Assembly (NCBI GenBank): GCA_007050885.1
Contig: SMYQ01000006.1
Coordinates: 1 to 35,292, forward strand
DNA: 35,292 nucleotides
DNA from: Candidatus Bathyarchaeota archaeon
Lineage (GTDB): Archaea; Thermoproteota; Bathyarchaeia; 40CM-2-53-6; RBG-13-38-9
Direction: 5' to 3'
Below the pieces are notes generated by a model. That model was not told where the DNA came from and did no database searches. It saw only the letters and a program-made list of their open reading frames with translations. The position numbers and the translations under genes were made by a program. Shown in pieces: positions 31,221-35,292 of the stretch. Position 1 is the first letter of the stretch, and each line of letters opens with the position of its first letter.

Positions 31221-31898
31221 ATGATCTCGGTGCCGTTGTTGAAAGTAGTTTGCATCATTCCCGCCCATAATGAAGAGTCGACAATTAGTTCTGTCGTTAG
31301 AAATGCAAAGACTATTTGCAATCTGGTTATCGTTGTGGATGATGGCAGTACCGATAGAACTGTTGAAGAGGCAATAAAAGCGCAAGCAAAAGTCGTTAGT
31401 CACATTATCCGATTAGGCGTTGGTGCAGCCCTTTCAACTGGGTTACGTGCAGCCTCGAATCATGATGCCGAGATAATAGTTACTCTTGATGCTGATGAAC
31501 AGCATGATCCAAAAGAAATTCCTAACGTAATAGGGCCTATAGTTGATGGAAAGGCAGACTTGGTAATCGGATCCCGGATATTAGAAAAAAACTCTGAAAT
31601 GCCATTCCAAAAGTTAATTGCAAATAAAATTCTATCAAAATTAACTTCATTTGCCTCTGGAATTGAAATTAAAGATTCACAGTCTGGATTCCGAGGAATG
31701 TCACGACAGGTTGCAGACAGCATAAAATATGACTCAACAGACTATCAGTGGGCCTCTGAGATGATAATTTTACTATCCAAACGTGGAATCAGAATAGTTG
31801 ATGTGCCTATCAAAACTGTTTATTTTAAATCACGTAGACGGGGAGCTGGTTTTCGAGACGCGATAAAGATACTTTATAACATCCTGCATCCTAAGTAG
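31221..31898 (+). CDS. GT2 glycosyltransferase, dolichyl-phosphate-sugar-synthase-like
   Basis: This 225-aa family 2 glycosyltransferase has an N-terminal VVCIIPAHNEESTI, VDDGSTDRT (39-47), the metal-binding DAD motif at 90-92 within LDADEQHDP, and GSRILE near 128. There is no membrane helix, so it resembles the soluble DPM1-type enzymes that move a sugar from a nucleotide donor to dolichyl phosphate on the inner face of the membrane. Such lipid-linked sugars are the donors for GT-C enzymes, three of which are encoded upstream. The sugar cannot be inferred. A DUF2304 membrane protein follows 10 bp later, a common pairing. It starts 123 bp after the large fusion gene. No strong Shine-Dalgarno is visible. 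Confidence 0.9.
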   Translation: MISVPLLKVVCIIPAHNEESTISSVVRNAKTICNLVIVVDDGSTDRTVEEAIKAQAKVVSHIIRLGVGAALSTGLRAASNHDAEIIVTLDADEQHDPKEIPNVIGPIVDGKADLVIGSRILEKNSEMPFQKLIANKILSKLTSFASGIEIKDSQSGFRGMSRQVADSIKYDSTDYQWASEMIILLSKRGIRIVDVPIKTVYFKSRRRGAGFRDAIKILYNILHPK

Positions 31899-31908
31899 CG
31901 ACAAATAA

Positions 31909-32265
31909 GTGGCGATTTCACATATGATTGAACCCTACGGATTAATAGCGATATTACTAGGACTCATAATGGCGGCATATACTTTCAAGGAATTTTACCG
32001 AAAAAGAATTGGAAAAATTCCTTTTATAATATGGACAATCATTTGGATCGCTTTAATATCTACAGGCATATATCCACAGCTTTATCTTGGACTCGCATCG
32101 AGCTTAGGTATGGCTGCACCAATCCAATTTGTGACAACTTTTTCTATCATAATATTATTCGCAATAGTCTATCAAATCTTCAGGACGGTGGGGGATATCA
32201 ATAGAAAAATTACTAAAATAGTCCAACATGTAGCTCTCGAAAAACCTGAGGACGAGATAAATTAA
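31909..32265 (+). CDS. DUF2304 small membrane protein
   Basis: This 118-aa protein has three hydrophobic helices (about 10-27, 39-57 and 72-93) and a charged C-terminal helix (NRKITKIVQHVALE). That order and tail are characteristic of DUF2304 proteins, often found beside GT2 dolichyl-phosphate glycosyltransferases and thought to anchor or assist them. It follows the GT2 gene by 10 bp and must be co-transcribed. The start is GTG 31909 by frame, while ATG 31924 (Met6) is an equally good choice. The next gene, 34 bp downstream, belongs to a different pathway and has its own strong ribosome-binding site. Confidence 0.8.
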   Translation: MAISHMIEPYGLIAILLGLIMAAYTFKEFYRKRIGKIPFIIWTIIWIALISTGIYPQLYLGLASSLGMAAPIQFVTTFSIIILFAIVYQIFRTVGDINRKITKIVQHVALEKPEDEIN

Positions 32266-32299
32266 TAAACATTTAAAATATTTTGGAGGATCATAATTT

Positions 32300-33331
32300 T
32301 TGAAAACAACAATAGTAAAACTTGAAGATTCCGTTGGCAAAGTATTGTTTCACGATGTCACTAGAATAACTAAAGCCGGCAAATTCAAAGGTACACTATT
32401 TAAAAGAGGCCATCTAATTCAGAAAAAAGACCTTCCTAAACTTCGTAAGATAGGTAGAGAACATATTTACGTGCTAGAACTTGGACCTGATGAACTTCAA
32501 GAAGAAGATGGCGCAGCCAAACTCGCCTCCTTGATTACAGGTACAAATCTAAGAAAAGCAAAACCAACTGAAGGCAATGTAGCCATTATTTCGGATACCA
32601 ATGGTATACTTAAAATCGATGTTGAACGTCTGGATAAAATTAATGAAATTGATGGTTTGGGTATAGCAACTCAACATAAAGATCGATTAATTAATTCTGA
32701 CGAGAAAGTTGCAGTCGCAAAAGTATTTCCTCTAACAATAAAGAAAGATCAAATCAATCGTGCAACTCAAATCTGTGAAAACGGCGGACCAATCATAAAT
32801 GTAATCCCGCTTAAAAAAATGAATATTGGGCTCATCATAACTGGCAATGAAGTTTACCATGGTTTGATCAAAGACGAATTTGGTCCAGTAATGAAAAAGA
32901 AAATTAAAAAACTTGGTTCTACCGTTACAAAAATTGTTTTTGCACCTGATAATCCAAAACAGATTGTTGATGAAATATTAAAATTAAAAAATGAGGGAGT
33001 TGATCTAATAATTGCAACCGGAGGAATGGCGGTAGATCCTGACGATGTTACATTAAGAAGCGCTTTGGAGGCAAAAGCTAACGTAGAAAAATATGGTGCA
33101 CCAGTACAACCAGGTTTCATGTTTATGATCTCATATCTTAATAATACTCCATTACTAGGAATTCCAGCATGTGCAATGTTTTACGATACAACAATTCTTG
33201 ATTTAGTACTACCGAGAATCCTGGCTGGAGAAAAATTAACGCGCAAAGATATAACTTCCTTAGCTCATGGAGGACTCTGCCTGAAATGTAAGAAATGTAC
33301 TTTCCCCATCTGTCCATTCGGTAGAGGCTAA
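32300..33331 (+). CDS. Molybdopterin-binding protein with C-terminal Cys cluster
   Basis: This 343-aa protein has a MoaB/MogA/MoeA-type molybdopterin-binding domain at about 176-320. It includes GLIITGNEVYHG, a helix, then DLIIATGGMAVDPDD (usual TGG-x-S/A-x-G/D-x-x-D) and LLGIPACAMFY. The N-terminal 170 residues are beta-rich and replace the MoeA head domains. The C-terminus has Cys327-x2-Cys330-x2-Cys333-x4-Cys338-Pro, a likely iron-sulfur or zinc site. Proteins of this shape occur in molybdenum hydroxylase maturation operons and are thought to handle or modify the cofactor. It is followed 6 bp later by the YqeB-like gene. Start TTG 32300 has a perfect GGAGG ten nt upstream, strong support for the start. 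Confidence 0.85.
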   Translation: MKTTIVKLEDSVGKVLFHDVTRITKAGKFKGTLFKRGHLIQKKDLPKLRKIGREHIYVLELGPDELQEEDGAAKLASLITGTNLRKAKPTEGNVAIISDTNGILKIDVERLDKINEIDGLGIATQHKDRLINSDEKVAVAKVFPLTIKKDQINRATQICENGGPIINVIPLKKMNIGLIITGNEVYHGLIKDEFGPVMKKKIKKLGSTVTKIVFAPDNPKQIVDEILKLKNEGVDLIIATGGMAVDPDDVTLRSALEAKANVEKYGAPVQPGFMFMISYLNNTPLLGIPACAMFYDTTILDLVLPRILAGEKLTRKDITSLAHGGLCLKCKKCTFPICPFGRG

Positions 33332-33337
33332 ACTATC

Positions 33338-34138
33338 TTGAAAAAAGAAGCTACTATACTCATTAAAGGTGCAGGCGATGTTGCGACCGGCGTGGCTCAT
33401 GCGCTAGTTAAGAATGGATATCAAGTTGTTATGACTGAAATTCCAAATCCGACAACTGAGAGAAGAGCTGTAGCATTTTCAGAAGCTGTATATGAGGATG
33501 AATGGGAGGTTGAGGGTTTGACGGCAAAAAAGACCTCTCCAGACGAAATTCAGCATACTATTTCTGAAGGAAAGATTCCAGTTATTGTTGATCCTGAAAC
33601 TCAGATTCTAAAACATCTCAACCCCGATATTTTAATTGACGCAATTATGACTAAAAGGAATACTAGTACTAACTTGCATGATGCTCCAATAACTATTGGC
33701 CTGGGACCTGGGTTTGAAGCAGGTAAGAATGTTAATGCTGCCATTGAAACCAGTGAAGGACCTAACCTTGGAAAAGTGTACTACCAAGGGAGCCCTCAAC
33801 CTTTTCACGGTATACCCTGCAAGATTGAGGGGAAGACTCATGAGAGAGTCATAAAAGCTCCTCAAAACGGTACTCTCAAAGTTTTGACATCAATCGGAGA
33901 ACATGTCGATGAGGGACAAATTATAGCAAAAGTTGACGACCTCGAAGTTAAAGCAGAGATCAATGGTGTCCTAAGAGGTATTATGAGAGATGGGCTCAAA
34001 GTTAAGAAGAACACAAAACTTGGCGATATTGATCCTAGAGATCAAAAAGAATTTTGCTTTTCAATTGCTCAGCGTTCAGAAATTATCGGTGAAGGAGTTC
34101 TAGATGCGATTAAGACTCTCCTCTCAAGATCAAGTTAG
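33338..34138 (+). CDS. yqeB: YqeB-like molybdenum-hydroxylase accessory protein
   Basis: This 266-aa protein of the EF2563/YqeB family is an accessory factor for molybdenum hydroxylases, in many genomes the selenium-dependent ones. It starts with the nucleotide-binding loop ILIKGAGDVATGVA (7-20), characteristic of the family, and continues with EIPNPTTERRAVAFSEAVY. The segment DAIMTKRNTSTN near 110 and LGPGFEAGKN near 125 are also family hallmarks. The C-terminal half has a biotinyl/lipoyl-like beta region (VIKAPQNGTLKVL, VDEGQIIAKVD). The precise reaction is unknown. Start TTG 33338 has GAGG about 10 nt upstream, inside the end of the molybdopterin-binding gene, and the two are 6 bp apart, so coupled expression is likely. 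Confidence 0.92.
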   Translation: MKKEATILIKGAGDVATGVAHALVKNGYQVVMTEIPNPTTERRAVAFSEAVYEDEWEVEGLTAKKTSPDEIQHTISEGKIPVIVDPETQILKHLNPDILIDAIMTKRNTSTNLHDAPITIGLGPGFEAGKNVNAAIETSEGPNLGKVYYQGSPQPFHGIPCKIEGKTHERVIKAPQNGTLKVLTSIGEHVDEGQIIAKVDDLEVKAEINGVLRGIMRDGLKVKKNTKLGDIDPRDQKEFCFSIAQRSEIIGEGVLDAIKTLLSRSS

Positions 34139-34172
34139 AAATTAAGTTACATATAATGAACAGTAAGGGCTT

Positions 34173-34787
34173 ATGATTCGAATTTCCGGTATTCTTTTGG
34201 CTGCAGGCGAATCAAAAAGGATGGGTAAACCAAAATTAATACTTAATCTCGGAAAATCAAACATCATCAATGCTACCATAGATAATCTTTTGAAATCTGA
34301 AATTTATGAACTCATTATTGTTCTTGGCCATGAAGCGCAAAAAATAGAAAGTTCATTATCAACACAGGATAAAAGAATCAAGTTCGTTACTAACAAAAAT
34401 TATAGAGAAGGAATGAGCACTTCAATAAAATGTGGAGTTCTCACAACATCAAAGGAAAGCGAAGCTTTTCTAATAGCTTTAGGCGATCAACCACTAATAT
34501 CACCTAAGGTAATTAACCGCTTAATAGAAAAATATCAATCGTCTAAGGTAGGCATAGTTACAGTAATGCATAAATCGTTAAGGGGCCATCCAGTGTTAAT
34601 CTCAAAGAAATATGTTAAAGAGCTCTTATCGCTTAATGGAGACATTGGAGCAAGAGACTTGCTTAAACAACATTTAGACGATACAGCATCTATCAAAATA
34701 GAGTCATCAGAAGAATTTTTTGATATCGATAGAACTCAGGATTATGAGGAATTAAAGAAAATTTATGATCGTAAAATCTCTAATTAA
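34173..34787 (+). CDS. mocA: MocA-like molybdenum cofactor cytidylyltransferase
   Basis: This 204-aa nucleotidyltransferase fits the MocA/YgfJ group, which attaches CMP to molybdopterin for xanthine-dehydrogenase-type enzymes. The N-terminal GILLAAGESKRMGKPKLIL (6-24) is the nucleotide-binding loop. ALGDQPLISP near 107-116 provides the metal-binding Asp. GHPVLIS and DIGARDLL segments fit this group, and FDIDRTQDYEEL closes the fold. MobA (GMP transfer) is the alternative, but the YqeB neighbour and the GHPVLI pattern favour MocA. Start ATG 34173 has AAGGG about 6 nt upstream, and it is 34 bp after yqeB on the same strand. The target hydroxylase is not in the window and presumably lies elsewhere. 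Confidence 0.9.
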   Translation: MIRISGILLAAGESKRMGKPKLILNLGKSNIINATIDNLLKSEIYELIIVLGHEAQKIESSLSTQDKRIKFVTNKNYREGMSTSIKCGVLTTSKESEAFLIALGDQPLISPKVINRLIEKYQSSKVGIVTVMHKSLRGHPVLISKKYVKELLSLNGDIGARDLLKQHLDDTASIKIESSEEFFDIDRTQDYEELKKIYDRKISN

Positions 34788-34837
34788 AAAAGTATGAACT
34801 TATGAGTCAGCTAACAGACTGGGAAAGATAATTTCTA

Positions 34838-35269
34838 TCATCGATTTTGAATAACGTCTAGAATGGTATTACTCAAAGATTTTACTGCAAACAAAACCTC
34901 TGAAGAGAGGGATTCACCAAAATCCAAATTTTTTGGTTGAACAGCTAAAAGTGCTATCTTAGTATTTGTTTCTTTTTTCAAATAATCCGCGAAAACATTC
35001 AACGGCAAAGTGTGAGTAGAAATTGATAAGCCCTGTATCTCATCGGGAAAAACAAATCTAACCGTTCCTGGCTTAGAACTCAGTTCAGCTGCATCCATCA
35101 TTAATACATGAGAAGGATTGAATTTCCTGACCGGTCCAACATAAGTCTCTGGGACCGTCCCACAATCTATCAAGAGTACGTTTTCAGTCGTATTTCCTTG
35201 TAACTCGTTTACAATTACTACGCCGAGACCATCATCGCTCTTCAATAAGTTTCCGATTCCAATAATCAC
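34838..35269 (-). CDS. Hydrogenase maturation protease, HycI type (N-terminus uncertain, near edge)
   Basis: This ~143-aa endopeptidase removes the C-terminal tail of a [NiFe]-hydrogenase large subunit after nickel insertion. It has IGIGNLLKSDDGLGV (Asp13 in the nickel-binding position), MMDAAEL (Asp59) and STHTLPL (His86). These three ligands correspond to the Asp/Asp/His set of HycI (HybD has Glu at the first). GTG 35269 is the first start in view, but the frame stays open to the window edge with compatible residues (KEFRLV), so the true start may be a few codons further and outside. It is convergent with mocA. A hydrogenase or a related nickel enzyme must lie elsewhere in the genome. Confidence 0.88.
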   Translation of the reverse strand: MIIGIGNLLKSDDGLGVVIVNELQGNTTENVLLIDCGTVPETYVGPVRKFNPSHVLMMDAAELSSKPGTVRFVFPDEIQGLSISTHTLPLNVFADYLKKETNTKIALLAVQPKNLDFGESLSSEVLFAVKSLSNTILDVIQNR

Positions 35270-35292
35270 TAGACGAAATTCTTTGCCTAACC

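Noticed and set aside
1..35292. tRNA, rRNA, CRISPR array, insertion sequence or phage genes
   Set aside because: Reading the gaps for T-loop sequences, regularly spaced repeats, terminal inverted repeats and transposase or integrase motifs gave nothing convincing. A covariance-model search could still find a small RNA that I missed.

Overview
The window reads as chromosomal DNA of an uncultured archaeon, most likely a member of the TACK branch such as Bathyarchaeia. The lineage is inferred from gene content and is not proven. Supporting evidence is archaeal-type glycyl-tRNA synthetase, the archaeal tRNA-splicing endonuclease EndA, archaeal HMG-CoA synthase (mevalonate route), a geranylgeranyl-reductase-like flavoprotein, TrmI, DUF47/PhoU-like and PRC-barrel proteins, and KaiC-like ATPases. 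The DNA is AT-rich and many genes start with TTG or GTG. Several operon-internal genes have GGTGA, GGAGG or GGGGG Shine-Dalgarno sequences, and first genes often have a TATA-like box close to the start codon. I saw no rRNA, tRNA, CRISPR array, insertion sequence or phage gene.

Left part (1-16325) is mostly housekeeping. It holds a left-truncated geranylgeranyl-reductase-like gene, a HAD phosphatase, glyS, a DUF47 protein and endA. A convergent HMG-CoA synthase follows, which carries a C-terminal DUF35-like Zn-ribbon region in the same polypeptide. Next are a PRC-barrel/zinc-ribbon protein, a divergent purine-salvage pair (MTA phosphorylase and a phosphoribosyltransferase), and a membrane H+-pyrophosphatase with the K+-independent signature. 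After a small Cys-rich protein comes a leftward group: trmI, a small zinc finger, a 3-hydroxyisobutyrate-dehydrogenase-like enzyme, a small membrane protein, a second HAD phosphatase, and a 541-aa protein combining a nucleotidyltransferase-like and a kinase-like domain.

Middle part (16668-32265) is a cell-surface/glycosylation island. It encodes a secreted thioredoxin-fold protein with a PEFG-type C-terminal tail, three large polytopic GT-C-like proteins (one with secreted LamG-like and Ig-like domains at its N-terminus), membrane-anchored or secreted beta-sandwich proteins, a polytopic membrane protein, and a GT2 dolichyl-phosphate-sugar-synthase-like enzyme with its DUF2304 partner. Embedded in it is a 627-aa protein that appears to place secreted Ig-like domains outside, one transmembrane helix, and a cytosolic KaiC/RecA-like ATPase inside. 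It is convergent, 4 bp away, with a stand-alone KaiC-like ATPase. This pair is the best candidate here for an undescribed system.

Right part (32300-35292) is a molybdenum-hydroxylase maturation operon: a molybdopterin-binding protein with a C-terminal Cys cluster, a YqeB-like protein and a MocA-like cytidylyltransferase. A convergent HycI-type hydrogenase maturation protease runs to the window edge. No Mo hydroxylase or hydrogenase structural gene is inside the window.
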